DNA from: an uncultured Ruminococcus sp.
GTDB taxonomy: Bacteria > Bacillota > Clostridia > Oscillospirales > Ruminococcaceae
Direction: 5' to 3'
Length of the DNA: 64,000 bases
Assembly: GCA_902780505.1 (NCBI GenBank)
Contig: CACZFN010000011.1
Span: 1 to 64,000, forward strand
The stretch's first letter is position 1, and each line of letters begins with the position of its first letter. Shown piece after piece: positions 9,916 through 19,795 of this stretch. The position numbers and the translations under genes are program-made. The notes beneath the pieces are model-generated. The model ran no database searches. It was not told the origin of the DNA and saw only the letters and a list, made by a program, of their open reading frames with translations.

Positions 9916-11256
9916 ATGAATGGTTTTTATGAAAATAACAATTATAACAGTGGCTATCAGCCCTATACACAGACACAGCCCTCACCCAAGAAAAAAGGCA
10001 AGGGCGGAAAGGTCGCGGCAATGGCGCTGTGCTTCTCGCTTTTAGGCGGGGCTATAGGTACAGGCGGAACATATCTTGGAATGAACTACTTAAACCAGAC
10101 AAACCAGAGTGAGTCTGTTTCAAGTGAGGGCTCAAAAACAGTTATCTACTCCTCCCCCACTTCTACTCAGCTCACACAGACAAAAGCTGTAAGCGGAACT
10201 AAGATGTCAGCATCTGAAGTTTACAACAGCAATGTAAATTCAACAGTCGGTATCACAACATCGATCAAGACCAATTATTTCGGATATGAGACCACTGCTG
10301 CTGCATCAGGTTCAGGGTTTATTATCTCGGCTGACGGTTATATAGTTACAAATCATCACGTTATAGATGGTGCAAACAAAATAACAGTTACGCTTTATGA
10401 CGGCAAAACTTATGATGCAGAGCTTATAGGAAGCGATGAAAGCAATGATATTGCCGTTCTGAAAATAGATGAAGACGGGCTTACGCCTGTTGTACTTGGC
10501 TCATCTGAAGCGTTAAGTGTCGGTGATGATGTTGTGGCAATAGGCAACCCGTTAGGCGAACTGACATTCTCGCTGACTGCCGGTGTTGTCAGCGCACTTG
10601 ACAGGACTGTCACAACGGAAAACACCACTATGAATCTTATACAGACTGATGCGGCGATAAATTCAGGCAATTCCGGCGGTGCACTGTTCAATATGTACGG
10701 CGAAGTAGTTGGCATAACTAATGCAAAGTATTCAAGTTCCGGCACAAATCAGGCTTCTATTGACAACATAGGCTTTGCGATCCCGATAGACAATGTAAAA
10801 AGCATAATTCAAAGCCTTATCGAAAATGGCTATGTTATAAAGCCTTATATAGGTGTATCTGTGGCTGATGTAAGTACGGAAGCTATAGGATATGGTCTGC
10901 CTGAAGGTGCTGCTGTCAAGGAAATAACTAAAGCTTCCCCTGCTGAAACAGCCGGTATTGAAGTGAATGATATTATCACAGAAGTAAACGGCAAGGCGGT
11001 AGCTTCATCAAATGACCTGGTAGCTATTGTTAAAAAAGCTTCCAAGGGCGATAAGCTTGAATGTAAAGTATACAGAAACGGTGAATATAAAGACATTACC
11101 ATTACGGTAGGTGAAACAAAGCAGGACGGCAAGAGCAGTGATGAAAATGAAGAACAGCAGAGCCAGCAGAAGCAGTCACAGCAGCAGAACCCTGACGGAA
11201 GCTTTGGCGGGTTCGGCGGATATGGCAGCTTTCCTGATGACTTCTTCGGGTACTGA
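9916..11256 (+). CDS. htrA: HtrA/DegP-like membrane-anchored serine protease with PDZ domain
   Basis: Envelope quality-control protease of family S1C, 446 residues. A Gly/Lys-rich cytoplasmic start leads to one membrane helix (about residues 34-58). The trypsin-like domain shows the catalytic triad: His in TNHHVIDG, Asp in SNDIAVLKID and Ser in GNSGGAL. A PDZ domain follows (IGVSVADV... GLPEGAAVKEI). The tail is rich in Gln, then Gly/Phe. An AAAGGAAG ribosome site precedes the ATG. It is divergent from the GNAT gene and ends at a strong terminator. An upstream TTTAAACTAA motif resembles one before the lipoprotein gene at 28,379. Confidence 0.93.
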   Translation: MNGFYENNNYNSGYQPYTQTQPSPKKKGKGGKVAAMALCFSLLGGAIGTGGTYLGMNYLNQTNQSESVSSEGSKTVIYSSPTSTQLTQTKAVSGTKMSASEVYNSNVNSTVGITTSIKTNYFGYETTAAASGSGFIISADGYIVTNHHVIDGANKITVTLYDGKTYDAELIGSDESNDIAVLKIDEDGLTPVVLGSSEALSVGDDVVAIGNPLGELTFSLTAGVVSALDRTVTTENTTMNLIQTDAAINSGNSGGALFNMYGEVVGITNAKYSSSGTNQASIDNIGFAIPIDNVKSIIQSLIENGYVIKPYIGVSVADVSTEAIGYGLPEGAAVKEITKASPAETAGIEVNDIITEVNGKAVASSNDLVAIVKKASKGDKLECKVYRNGEYKDITITVGETKQDGKSSDENEEQQSQQKQSQQQNPDGSFGGFGGYGSFPDDFFGY

Positions 11257-11289
11257 TATTCTTCGATCAACTGATGACGCATAAAATAG

Positions 11290-11323
11290 AAAAGCACGCT
11301 CGGCAATCGGGCGTGCTTTTTCT
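11290..11323 (+). terminator. Terminator after htrA
   Basis: Stem AAAGCACGC/GCGTGCTTT with a loop of about eleven bases, followed by TTTTTCT. It also lies just past the end of spoVS on the other strand, so it may serve both genes. Confidence 0.85.
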
Positions 11324-11340
11324 ATTGACTGATATGACGT

Positions 11341-11601
11341 TTATCTTGTTTCACAGATAAGCTTGATAGCTGTCCTGTCTTCGCCGTCGATCTGAACACT
11401 TGCAAATGCAGGAACACAAACCATATCTATTCCGACGGGGGTAAGATAGCCCCTCGCGATCGCCACAGCCTTGATTGCCTGATTAGCTGCCCCTGCGCCA
11501 ACAGCCTGTACCTCAACAGAACCGCTTTCACGCACAACAGCAGATATAGCACCTGCGACCATATTCGGAACACTTCTTGAAGAAACCTTTAATACTTCCA
11601 C
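11341..11601 (-). CDS. spoVS: Stage V sporulation protein S
   Basis: This 86-residue Alba-like protein is recognisable along its whole length: MEVLKVSSRSVPNMVAGAI at the start and GVGAANQAIKAVAIARG-type core (here VGAGAANQAIKAVAIARGY). In Bacillus it is needed for late sporulation and affects division. The start is a GTG at 11601 with GGGAGG about ten bases upstream. It is downstream of ymdB on the same strand, the same order as in Bacillus, but has its own promoter at 11635-11663. Confidence 0.95.
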   Translation of the reverse strand: MEVLKVSSRSVPNMVAGAISAVVRESGSVEVQAVGAGAANQAIKAVAIARGYLTPVGIDMVCVPAFASVQIDGEDRTAIKLICETR

Positions 11602-11634
11602 AAATACAAACCTCCCATATTTTGCTATATTTAT

Positions 11635-11663
11635 ATTATACTACATAATTATTACAATTTCAA
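11635..11663 (-). promoter_or_regulatory. Promoter of spoVS
   Basis: TTGAAA, 17 bases, TATAAT on the minus strand, about 35 bases before the GTG start. Confidence 0.65.
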
Positions 11664-11685
11664 TACAAAAATTATTTTTTGTGTA

Positions 11686-12453
11686 TTATCGCTCAATTAT
11701 TCTGATAATTTTGTTAGCTTTGCCCTTAAATTCATCAAAATCCACAACTACTCCGTTCAAAAAACATGGGTTATCGCTTTCAACAAACTTAACAGGGGCG
11801 TGATATTTCATTTTTTCTATAGCAAGTTCACTTCTGACACCGAGGACTGAAAGCTCGGCGCCGGTCATACCTGCATCAGTAATATAGGCAGTTCCACCCG
11901 GAAGAATAGTTTCATCAGCTGTCTGAACATGGGTATGTGTACCAAGAACAGCAGTTACACGCCCGTCAAGATAAATACCCATAGCTTTCTTTTCGGAGGT
12001 GGCTTCCGCGTGGAAATCAACAATGATATTGTGTGTATCAAGCTTTGGAAGAATACTGTCAATACATATAAATGGGTTATCAATGGGTTCCATATATGTT
12101 GTGCCCATAAGGTTTATGACAGCCACCCTGCAAAAGCCGAGGTCAACGGTAGTATATCCATGCCCGAGTACACCCTCGGGGTAATTTGCAGGGCGCAGAA
12201 GCGTTTCATTTTCATCAAACAAAGGCAGAGATTCCCGTCGCCTGAAACAATGATTGCCTGTAGTTATGATATCAGCGCCAAGACTGACAAGGTGCTGATA
12301 GGATGCGGGTGTTATGCCGTTGCCGAGGGCAGAGTTTTCGCCGTTTATAACAGTAAGGCTTATATCATACTTATTCTTAATGGCATATATCTGCTTTTCA
12401 AGGAATTCACAGCCCTTTTCACCTACTACATCACCTATAAACAGTATATTCAT
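11686..12453 (-). CDS. ymdB: YmdB-family metallophosphoesterase
   Basis: About 255 residues of the TIGR00282/YmdB family, whose Bacillus member hydrolyses cyclic nucleotides and affects biofilm and sporulation decisions. Metal-binding motifs are visible in order: FIGDVVGEKG, NGENSALGNG, TGNHCFRR, DFHAEATSEK and LGTHTHVQTAD. I chose the ATG at 12453 because GAGG is five bases upstream; the longer frame to 12492 runs back into the ftsH terminator. It is followed by spoVS, which preserves the Bacillus order, although rny is absent upstream. Confidence 0.93.
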   Translation of the reverse strand: MNILFIGDVVGEKGCEFLEKQIYAIKNKYDISLTVINGENSALGNGITPASYQHLVSLGADIITTGNHCFRRRESLPLFDENETLLRPANYPEGVLGHGYTTVDLGFCRVAVINLMGTTYMEPIDNPFICIDSILPKLDTHNIIVDFHAEATSEKKAMGIYLDGRVTAVLGTHTHVQTADETILPGGTAYITDAGMTGAELSVLGVRSELAIEKMKYHAPVKFVESDNPCFLNGVVVDFDEFKGKANKIIRIIER

Positions 12454-12474
12454 ATTGACCTCGTTTCCAAAAAT

Positions 12475-12503
12475 AACAGGAGAGAAGACCATTCTCTCCT
12501 GTT
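12475..12503 (-). terminator. Terminator between ftsH and ymdB
   Basis: Perfect arms AACAGGAGAGAA and TTCTCTCCTGTT with a five-base loop, followed on the minus strand by ATTTTTGG. It starts eight bases after the ftsH stop codon. Confidence 0.85.
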
Positions 12504-12510
12504 AAAGCAT

Positions 12511-14505
12511 TTATTCGTTTTCTTCTTCGTTAGTATCAGTATTATCATCAGAAGGATTTTGCTCGTTATTATCTTCCTGTTCATCAGATACAGACTCTTG
12601 TGCCGAAACCTCATCGGGTTCTCCGGGCAGATCCTCTTTTACATCGATCGCTTCCTCTTTTTTAAGCTCACCCTTCATAAGTTTATCAAAAGTTTCGCCG
12701 TCGATCTTCTCATTTTCGATAAGATACTGTGCAAGCTCGTGAAGTTTATCTATATGCTCTCTTAAAATGCTTTCACAGGCTTCAAAAGAGTTTTCAATGA
12801 TATTCCTTATCTCATGGTCAATCTCAGAAGCAACGGCATCTGAATAGCTTGGAGTGGAATTATAATCCCTGCCGAGGAATACCTGACTGTCATCATGACC
12901 GTATACTACAGGGCCGAGATTATCACTGAAGCCATATCTTGTGACCATTTTCCTTGCTGTCGATGTTGCCCGTTCAAGGTCATTTGACGCACCTGTTGAA
13001 ATATCATCAAGAATGATCTTTTCGGCTACGCGCCCGCCGAGCAGAACGATTATGCTTTCTGCCATTTGCTTCTTGCTTACATAAGCCTGATCCTTTTCAG
13101 GTCTGCCCATTGTAAAGCCGCCTGCCTGGCCGCGCGGGATAATAGTAACATAGTGGACCTTATCCTGTGTAGGGCAATAGTAATGACAAAGTGCATGGCC
13201 GCTTTCGTGGTAAGCGGTAAGTTTCTTTTCCTCGTCAGTTACAAGCTTTGATTTCTTTTCAGGGCCCATAACTACTTTGAGTGAAGCTTCTTCTATATCA
13301 TACTTGGTTATTGCTTTAAGGTTTTTCCTTGCAGCAAGCAGTGATGCTTCATTTACAAGGTTTTCGAGATCTGCGCCTGTAAAACCTACAGTTGTTTTTG
13401 CAATAGTTGAAAGGTCAACATCAGGTGCCAAAGGCTTGTTACGTGTATGCACCTTGAGTATTTCTTCCCTGCCCTTTACATCAGGAAGTCCTACAAGAAT
13501 ATGCCTGTCAAATCTTCCCGGACGAAGCAGCGCGGGATCAAGGATATCACGTCTGTTGGTAGCTGCCATAACTATAACAGAATCATTTGCCGTAAAGCCA
13601 TCCATCTCAACAAGGAGCTGATTAAGAGTCTGCTCTCTTTCATCATGGCCGCCGCCGAGTCCGGCGCCCCTTTGTCTGCCGACTGCATCTATTTCGTCGA
13701 TAAAGATTATTGAAGGCGAACTTTTCTTTGCCTGCTCAAACAGATCCCTTACACGAGAAGCGCCGACGCCGACAAACATTTCAACGAAGTCCGAACCGGA
13801 AATTGAGAAGAACGGCACATTTGCTTCACCGGCCACAGCCCTTGCAAGTAAAGTTTTACCGGTTCCGGGGGGGCCCTCAAGCAGAACACCCTTTGGTATA
13901 CGTGCACCGATCTCGTTATACTTCTTTGAATCCTTCAGGAACTCAACTATTTCCTGCAATTCTTCCTTTTCTTCGTCAGCGCCTGCTACATCATCAAAGG
14001 TGGCTTTTTTATTGCTCGGCTTGGTGTTTACCTTACCGAAATTCGTTGTCTTTCCGATACCTGCGTTACGTATCATAAAAATAAAGAAAAATATCATAAC
14101 ACCTATCATCAGAATAGTTGGCAGGAGATTGAGCCAGAAACTATTATCCGATATCGGGATAAGGTTATATTTCAGCGGAGAATCAGGGTTTTCAGCGTTA
14201 TAGCGCCGCCTGTAGTTCTCACCGTCATCACCGCCAAGCACCTCGTTTACAAAAATGGAAACATTCGGAACAGTGTATGTTTTTTCCTCACTTTCATCTT
14301 TAAGGATATAGGTCAGCTTACCGTTATTGAGGTCAAATTCATATTCCTTTATTTTCAGGTCATCGAAATACTGCATTACAGTCGAGTAATCTGTTTCATC
14401 CTTGCTGGTGCTCATTGACATAAGTGCGTATACAAGCCCCAGAATAGCTACAGCAGATATTACAAGATATAATAACAGAGTTTTGATACCGCCGCTTTTC
14501 TTCAA
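12511..14505 (-). CDS. ftsH: ATP-dependent zinc metalloprotease FtsH
   Basis: Membrane-bound AAA+ protease, 664 residues. Two membrane helices (about 7-30 and 124-146) flank an extracytoplasmic loop. The AAA domain has Walker A GPPGTGKT (211-218), Walker [12 protein letters not shown], and a second-region [20 protein letters not shown]. The zinc site HESGH is at 433-437. The tail of about 50 residues is strongly acidic (Glu/Asp/Asn-rich). The start appears to be a TTG at 14505, ten bases after AAAGG. It lies 68 bases after tilS, so it is probably in the same transcript; tilS-ftsH is a common Firmicute neighbourhood. Confidence 0.96.
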   Translation of the reverse strand: MKKSGGIKTLLLYLVISAVAILGLVYALMSMSTSKDETDYSTVMQYFDDLKIKEYEFDLNNGKLTYILKDESEEKTYTVPNVSIFVNEVLGGDDGENYRRRYNAENPDSPLKYNLIPISDNSFWLNLLPTILMIGVMIFFFIFMIRNAGIGKTTNFGKVNTKPSNKKATFDDVAGADEEKEELQEIVEFLKDSKKYNEIGARIPKGVLLEGPPGTGKTLLARAVAGEANVPFFSISGSDFVEMFVGVGASRVRDLFEQAKKSSPSIIFIDEIDAVGRQRGAGLGGGHDEREQTLNQLLVEMDGFTANDSVIVMAATNRRDILDPALLRPGRFDRHILVGLPDVKGREEILKVHTRNKPLAPDVDLSTIAKTTVGFTGADLENLVNEASLLAARKNLKAITKYDIEEASLKVVMGPEKKSKLVTDEEKKLTAYHESGHALCHYYCPTQDKVHYVTIIPRGQAGGFTMGRPEKDQAYVSKKQMAESIIVLLGGRVAEKIILDDISTGASNDLERATSTARKMVTRYGFSDNLGPVVYGHDDSQVFLGRDYNSTPSYSDAVASEIDHEIRNIIENSFEACESILREHIDKLHELAQYLIENEKIDGETFDKLMKGELKKEEAIDVKEDLPGEPDEVSAQESVSDEQEDNNEQNPSDDNTDTNEEENE

Positions 14506-14573
14506 TTTACCACAACCTTTATAAAAATTTAAAAATCTGACAATTAGTATTATAATACACCATTGTGACAGAT

Positions 14574-15893
14574 TTATGATATCTTGATAATTAAAATATC
14601 CCTTGTATTTTCGTCAACTTTTACTCTTTCGCATATACCAAAGCCTTCGACATATATAAGCCCCGAATCATCTGTAATTATTGCCTTCCTGTCACGCTCA
14701 TTAAGCGGGATATTTTCATTAAACAGTGTCTTTAGCCTTGATGTAAACTCCCTGCCGGCAAGTCTTATTCTGTCGCCGTCGCGGCGGTTTCTCAGTGTAA
14801 GAGCGCCTGATATCTTATGCAGATCGGCTATATGGCCGTCGTGATCCTTATAAACACCTTTATAGTATTTAAAGCCGTGTGAGATCTCAATAACGAGTTC
14901 TTTGCCAAAAAAAGGCACGCGGCATGGCGGAATGATCTGCTTTGTATAGTTTTCAGCCTTTACGTGTCCGGCGGATATCCTCACACATTTATCATCAGCT
15001 AATACGTAAGTATTACCGCTGATATTATACTTACCGCCGGTTTTGATGACTTCAAGCGTTTTTCTGATACGGTAAGAAGAAACCTCTATATTGTTTTCTT
15101 CGAGCATCATCATGACCGCCCGTGAAGAAACCGCATTATGTGCATTTCTCAGAATATGCGTATCATAGGTTTTTTTATCTGTACTTGATAAATCAAAAAG
15201 CTCTCGTGCCTTTGTTTCAAGGTAATCATTATCATCATACAAAAACGATCTTGTGGCCTGATAGGAGCTATACAGTGAACTATTCAGCGAAATCAGTATA
15301 GGTATAACATTATGGCGTATCTTATTTCTTGTATACTCGTCGGTAAGATTGGTAGAATCCGTGACAAATCCCTGCCCGACGGAATTCAGATACTCCTCTA
15401 TCTCAAATCTTGTGACTTCAATAAGCGGGCGGATAATATCGCCCCGTTTTGGAGGGATAGAAACAAGACCTTTAAGCCCCGTTCCTCTTGCAAGATTGAA
15501 AACGGTCGTTTCAAGGCAGTCATTTATATTATGCGCAGTTGCGATCTTTCCTTTACTGTAAAGTGAAAATTCCTTATACCTGAGTTCCCTTGCACCCTCC
15601 TCTACAGAAAGGTGATTGCTTTCACAGTAAGAGAAAACATCTATACTTGAAACATGAAGATCGACGCCAAGTTTTTCGCAAAGCTTCTCACAAAACCTAA
15701 CATCACGCAAAGCTTCTTCACCGCGGATATTATGGTTTACGTGTATAGCAGAAACATCATACCCAAGTTCTTTTAAACACAAAAGCAGGCAAACGCTGTC
15801 TGCACCGCCCGAAAGACCTGCAAGAACAGTATCGCCGTCTTTGAGCATATCATATTTTTTTATAGTTTTATAGACTTTATCAGTTATTTTCAT
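14574..15893 (-). CDS. tilS: tRNA(Ile)-lysidine synthase
   Basis: TilS attaches lysine to the wobble cytidine of tRNA(Ile) CAU, so it reads AUA rather than AUG; the enzyme is essential. The N-terminal PP-loop ATPase shows [15 protein letters not shown], followed by [12 protein letters not shown] and [25 protein letters not shown]. The C-terminal region ends with the LRNRRDGDR element typical of the family. I set the start at the ATG at 15893, which overlaps the end of dnaB by 14 bases and gives the usual lead of about 30 residues before the PP-loop. The ribosome site AGAGGA is rather distant, suggesting translational coupling to dnaB. Confidence 0.93.
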   Translation of the reverse strand: MKITDKVYKTIKKYDMLKDGDTVLAGLSGGADSVCLLLCLKELGYDVSAIHVNHNIRGEEALRDVRFCEKLCEKLGVDLHVSSIDVFSYCESNHLSVEEGARELRYKEFSLYSKGKIATAHNINDCLETTVFNLARGTGLKGLVSIPPKRGDIIRPLIEVTRFEIEEYLNSVGQGFVTDSTNLTDEYTRNKIRHNVIPILISLNSSLYSSYQATRSFLYDDNDYLETKARELFDLSSTDKKTYDTHILRNAHNAVSSRAVMMMLEENNIEVSSYRIRKTLEVIKTGGKYNISGNTYVLADDKCVRISAGHVKAENYTKQIIPPCRVPFFGKELVIEISHGFKYYKGVYKDHDGHIADLHKISGALTLRNRRDGDRIRLAGREFTSRLKTLFNENIPLNERDRKAIITDDSGLIYVEGFGICERVKVDENTRDILIIKIS

Positions 15894-17250
15894 CACGTCT
15901 GATATCAATTCCTCTGAAAAGTGTATACTCACCTATCCATGCAAGCTTAACAGTTGCCATTGAGCCATGTCGGTTCTTGGCGATTATACATTCGGCTTCT
16001 GACTGGGATTTATCAGCATCATTACCGTAATAATCCCTGTGCAGGAACATAATGATGTCTGCATCCTGCTCTATCGAGCCTGAATCACGCAGATCAGAGA
16101 GTACAGGCTTTCTTTCGTTTTTTTCAACTGCACGCGAAAGCTGTGAAAGTGCAACCACAGGGACATTAAGTTCCTTAGCCATAAGCTTTAACTGCCTTGT
16201 TATCTCTGAAACTTCGTTTACACGGCTCTGATTATTCTTAGTACCCTCCATAAGCTGTATATAGTCGATAACGACAAGCCCCAGGTTATCTACACGCCTT
16301 AGCTTTGCCTTCATCTGCGGAACAGTAACACTTCCGGTATCGTCAATATAAATCGGCAGGCCCGAAAGTCTTATAGTCGCCTGTGCAAGCTTAGGCCAGT
16401 CATCATTTTCAAATTTTCCCGAACGAAGTGTAGTGTTATTTACAAGCGCTTCGGTAGCAAGCATTCGGCTTGCAAGCTGTTCCTTGCCCATTTCGAGGGA
16501 GAATATAACAACATCCTTCATTGTTCGCTTGCAGACGTTTGTTGCAATATTTATAGCAAATGCGGATTTACCGACAGCGGGCCTTGCAGCTATTATTATA
16601 AGGTCGGAATTATTAAGTCCCGTTGTGATCTCGTCAAGCTGTGCAAACCCCGTCTTAGCACCGAGGTGGTCTTTTGCATCGGGACCGGAGATCTCCTGAA
16701 GATGATTATAGGTATCAACAAGAATAGAATCAAGCTTTGTCAGGCCTTCAACTTCCCTGCCCTGTCTGATGTTAAAGATCTTTTGCTCTGCCCGGTCAAG
16801 CATATCGCGGGCGTTAAGCGAGCCGTCGTTTACATCGTCGATTATTTCGTTTGCAACGAGCAAAAGTGATCTTATATTGTATTTTTCAATTATTATCTCA
16901 CAAAGGCTTGATACATTTTTTACAGATGCAACATAATCGGAAATGCCGAGAATATACTTTTTAGCCATTACATCAGTAGTAAAAAGCCCGCGCTTTACAA
17001 GTTCGTCTACAATAGATACAACAGAAAACTCCTTGCTGTCGGAAAAACTGTTTGATATAAGCGAAAAAAGCTGCTGATGAAGCGGTTCATAAAAATACTC
17101 ACTCTTTAATAGTTCTACAGCTTTTGGAACAGCGTTGTCGGGATCATTTATCATAGCACCGAGAACTGACTGCTCCGCCATCTGCGAATACGGTGGTTCT
17201 TTATGAAGAAGCTCGTACAGATTTCCGAGTCCGTTCGATTCAAGCGGCAT
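15880..17250 (-). CDS. dnaB: Replicative DNA helicase DnaB
   Basis: Hexameric fork helicase, about 456 residues. The N-terminal domain begins PPYSQMAEQSVLGAMI. The RecA-like C-terminal domain has Walker A ARPAVGKSAFA, a LGLVVIDYIQLM Walker B, the VVALSQLSRAVE segment and the SIEQDADIIMFLHRD arginine-finger region. The ATG at 17250 is chosen for its GAGGAAG site; it sits just beyond the rplI stop, with a GTG at 17256 overlapping that stop. Order gdpP-rplI-dnaB is conserved in Firmicutes. Confidence 0.97.
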   Translation of the reverse strand: MPLESNGLGNLYELLHKEPPYSQMAEQSVLGAMINDPDNAVPKAVELLKSEYFYEPLHQQLFSLISNSFSDSKEFSVVSIVDELVKRGLFTTDVMAKKYILGISDYVASVKNVSSLCEIIIEKYNIRSLLLVANEIIDDVNDGSLNARDMLDRAEQKIFNIRQGREVEGLTKLDSILVDTYNHLQEISGPDAKDHLGAKTGFAQLDEITTGLNNSDLIIIAARPAVGKSAFAINIATNVCKRTMKDVVIFSLEMGKEQLASRMLATEALVNNTTLRSGKFENDDWPKLAQATIRLSGLPIYIDDTGSVTVPQMKAKLRRVDNLGLVVIDYIQLMEGTKNNQSRVNEVSEITRQLKLMAKELNVPVVALSQLSRAVEKNERKPVLSDLRDSGSIEQDADIIMFLHRDYYGNDADKSQSEAECIIAKNRHGSMATVKLAWIGEYTLFRGIDIRRDENN

Positions 17251-17252
17251 GA

Positions 17253-17702
17253 TCACTCTTCCTCAACGACTTCAATATCTATCTTGCAGGAAACGCCCTG
17301 TGACATCTTGATTACAGCACTGAAGCTGCCGAAACTCTTTATTTCCGAACTTAAATTTATCTTCTTTTTATCTATATTCTGCGAATACTGTTCCTTGATA
17401 GACTGAGCCACAGTCTGTGCGGTCACAGCCCCGAAGAGCTTTCCGCCCTGGCCTGCCTTTGCTTTAACTGTTACCTTTTTTCCTTCAAGTGCAGCTGCGA
17501 TCTTTTCATTTTCAGCCTTTTCAACATCAAGCTTATGCTGAGCCGATGCCTTCTTACCGGCAAGGTCATTCTGGTTCTTGGCATTCGCCTCAACTGCATA
17601 ACCCCTTGCTATAAGGAAATTCCTCGCATACCCGTCAGCTACATTTAAAACATCGCCTTCTTTACCGCTGCCTTTAACATCCTTTATCAAAATAACCTTC
17701 AT
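17253..17702 (-). CDS. rplI: 50S ribosomal protein L9
   Basis: At 149 residues it matches the family length. The N-terminal signature is [21 protein letters not shown] then [16 protein letters not shown], and a long charged central helix follows. The C-terminal domain has [16 protein letters not shown]9 binds 23S rRNA at the base of the L1 stalk and helps hold the reading frame. It lies 18 bases after gdpP and abuts dnaB. Confidence 0.98.
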   Translation of the reverse strand: MKVILIKDVKGSGKEGDVLNVADGYARNFLIARGYAVEANAKNQNDLAGKKASAQHKLDVEKAENEKIAAALEGKKVTVKAKAGQGGKLFGAVTAQTVAQSIKEQYSQNIDKKKINLSSEIKSFGSFSAVIKMSQGVSCKIDIEVVEEE

Positions 17703-17720
17703 TTATTATACCTCCCGATA

Positions 17721-19697
17721 TCAAGTATTATTACGTATATATTCGTCAATTGTTTCATAAAGTGCTTTCTTAGCTTCTTCAACAGACATCTTGAGCTGTG
17801 TGGCAGCCATTGTCTGATGGCCGCCGCCGCCCATCGACTCCATCAAAACCTGTACATTATAAGCGCCCATACTCCTTGCTGAGATATTTGCGCTGCTGTT
17901 ATCGCCGTAGATCACAAATGCTGCATTTACACCTGTTATACCAAGCATTTCGTCAGCCGCCTGTGATGCGGCGATCCTGATATTTGAAAAGTTCTCAGTT
18001 GTACACGCAACAGCACATTTCCGGTAGATTTCCGCTTTGGAAATCAGTGCGGATTTTTCCTGATATGTTTCAATAGAATTTGCAAAAAGCTTCTTTACTG
18101 CAACTGTATCAGCGCCCGCGCTTTTAAGATAAGCAGCAGCCTCAAAGGTTTTAACGCCTGTTCGCATTATAAAGTTCTTTGTATCAAGCATTATGCCTGA
18201 AAGCAGTGCTTCTGCCTGTAAAGGCGAAAGCTTTACACCGTTATCAAGATACTGCAAAAGCTCGGTCACCATTTCACAGGCTGATGAAGCGTTAGGTTCA
18301 TGGAAAAAGAGCGCTGTATTCTCGATCGCTTTGACCATAAGCCTATGGTGATCTATAACAACTACTTCCTTTGCTGATGCAAGGACTTCCTTTGAGTCAA
18401 CGATCTCACTGTTATGGGTATCAACAACTATAAGGAGCGTATCGCTTGTCATTTTCACAAGCGCTTCCTGCGGGGAAATAAAATACTTAGCAATATCGTG
18501 ATCTTCTATATATTTGATAAGGCTTTTAGCAAGGCAGGTATCCTCATTGACCACGACATAGGCTTCACGGCTTATACTCTTGAAAGCACCCACAAGCCCG
18601 ACGGCCGCACCGATACTGTCAAGATCGCCGAAGCGGTGTCCCATAACAAGTATCTTGTCTTTACCCGCCATTATTTCATAAAGCCTGTTTGCCATCATAC
18701 GTGAACGGACTTTAGTGTTTTTCTCTATTCCCTTGGAAACGCCGCCGTAGAATTCATAACCGTTGTCTGTCTTTACGGCAGCCTGATCGCCGCCGCGCCC
18801 AAGACACATATCAAGTGCTGCTTTAGCGTAAGATTCGCTTTCGGCGAGGTTTGAAGCACCTGTACCCACGCCGATCGACAGCGTAACGCTCTGACTGCCG
18901 CCCACTTTGATATTTCTGGCATCTTCAAGCACCTTGAACCTGTTGTTTATTATCTTTGAAAGGTAGCGTTCCTCCATAATAACAAAGAACCTGTCATTTG
19001 AAAGCTTCTTTGAAACTGAATTTGTATCCTTAACAAAATTCTCGACTAAATATTCAAGCTCGACCATTGTATGCGCTTTTTCACTTTCAAGGCTGTTGCG
19101 CATAAGGTCATCATAATTATCTATCATAATGATAATTACCGATTTATGCGCTTGTCTTGTTTCATAATCAAGCTCAACAAAATCCGTAGTATCTTTAAAA
19201 TACATTATAGTGAACTGATTTGACCTGTCAGTATAGACAGCAGACACGTTATAGAAACGCCCGCCGATACAAACCAGATCACCCTCGGGTGTAAATGCTT
19301 TTGCCATGTCAATATTCATAAGGCTGTCAAGTCTTAGCCCATAAAGATTCCTGTCCTTGAACAGGTTATCCGAAAAGAATGTATTGAACCATATTATATC
19401 AAGATCGTTATCAATAAGCACTGCGGGTGCAGGAAAATTCTGAAGTGAAGCCTTTTCTGTCTTTGCAACCCTTGATGACAGCTTTGAAACGGTCTTTTTT
19501 AAATTATTGCTGTAAGCGATATAAAGCGGAACAAGCAGCACTGAAAGAATAATTATCATTATCAGAACTATCTTTGGCGCAGCTGAGCTGTCGCTTTTTC
19601 CTGCATAGCCAAACGCAGCTATCAGTGAAAAGATCACAAGCAGTAAGGTTATCAGGCGGATAAGCAGCTGCATACCGCCGTTTGCGTTTATTTTCAT
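17721..19697 (-). CDS. gdpP: c-di-AMP phosphodiesterase GdpP-like
   Basis: A 658-residue membrane protein with the GdpP layout: two N-terminal helices (about 10-62), a PAS-like domain (NFPAPAVLIDNDLDIIWFN), a degenerate GGDEF domain (VTLSIGVGTG, GRGGDQAAVK), then DHH and DHHA1 domains. DHH metal motifs are GHRFGDLDSIGAA, VVDTHN, VIDHHR and MLDTKNF; DHHA1 carries ESMGGGGHQTMAATQL. The family degrades cyclic di-AMP and so sets potassium and wall homeostasis. It is followed by rplI and dnaB. Its ribosome site GAAAGGG lies within a small palindrome that competes with an upstream hairpin. Confidence 0.94.
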   Translation of the reverse strand: MKINANGGMQLLIRLITLLLVIFSLIAAFGYAGKSDSSAAPKIVLIMIIILSVLLVPLYIAYSNNLKKTVSKLSSRVAKTEKASLQNFPAPAVLIDNDLDIIWFNTFFSDNLFKDRNLYGLRLDSLMNIDMAKAFTPEGDLVCIGGRFYNVSAVYTDRSNQFTIMYFKDTTDFVELDYETRQAHKSVIIIMIDNYDDLMRNSLESEKAHTMVELEYLVENFVKDTNSVSKKLSNDRFFVIMEERYLSKIINNRFKVLEDARNIKVGGSQSVTLSIGVGTGASNLAESESYAKAALDMCLGRGGDQAAVKTDNGYEFYGGVSKGIEKNTKVRSRMMANRLYEIMAGKDKILVMGHRFGDLDSIGAAVGLVGAFKSISREAYVVVNEDTCLAKSLIKYIEDHDIAKYFISPQEALVKMTSDTLLIVVDTHNSEIVDSKEVLASAKEVVVIDHHRLMVKAIENTALFFHEPNASSACEMVTELLQYLDNGVKLSPLQAEALLSGIMLDTKNFIMRTGVKTFEAAAYLKSAGADTVAVKKLFANSIETYQEKSALISKAEIYRKCAVACTTENFSNIRIAASQAADEMLGITGVNAAFVIYGDNSSANISARSMGAYNVQVLMESMGGGGHQTMAATQLKMSVEEAKKALYETIDEYIRNNT

Positions 19698-19704
19698 AAT
19701 TTTG

Positions 19705-19761
19705 CCCTTTCAAAAGGGTTAGAGTTAAGCGGGGGTATCACTCCCGTCGGCGCTTTAACCC
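19705..19761 (-). promoter_or_regulatory. Competing hairpins in the gdpP leader
   Basis: Hairpin A pairs GGGTTA (19761-19756) with TAACCC (19721-19716), with an inner AAGCG/CGCTT pairing. Hairpin B is the palindrome CCCTTTTGAAAGGG (19718-19705), which contains the gdpP ribosome site. The two share the same CCC, so only one can form at a time. Confidence 0.45.
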
Positions 19762-19795
19762 GTAACGTCGTTTGTTTTCTTTCTTTCCTTGTAAA

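Noticed and set aside
11929..12765. 278-codon plus-strand open frame across ymdB and the end of ftsH
   Set aside because: It lies opposite two well-supported genes, has no ribosome site and its protein has no recognisable composition or motif.
15893..15932. Longer tilS start at 15932
   Set aside because: It would extend well into dnaB without a ribosome site and lengthen the N-terminus beyond the family norm.
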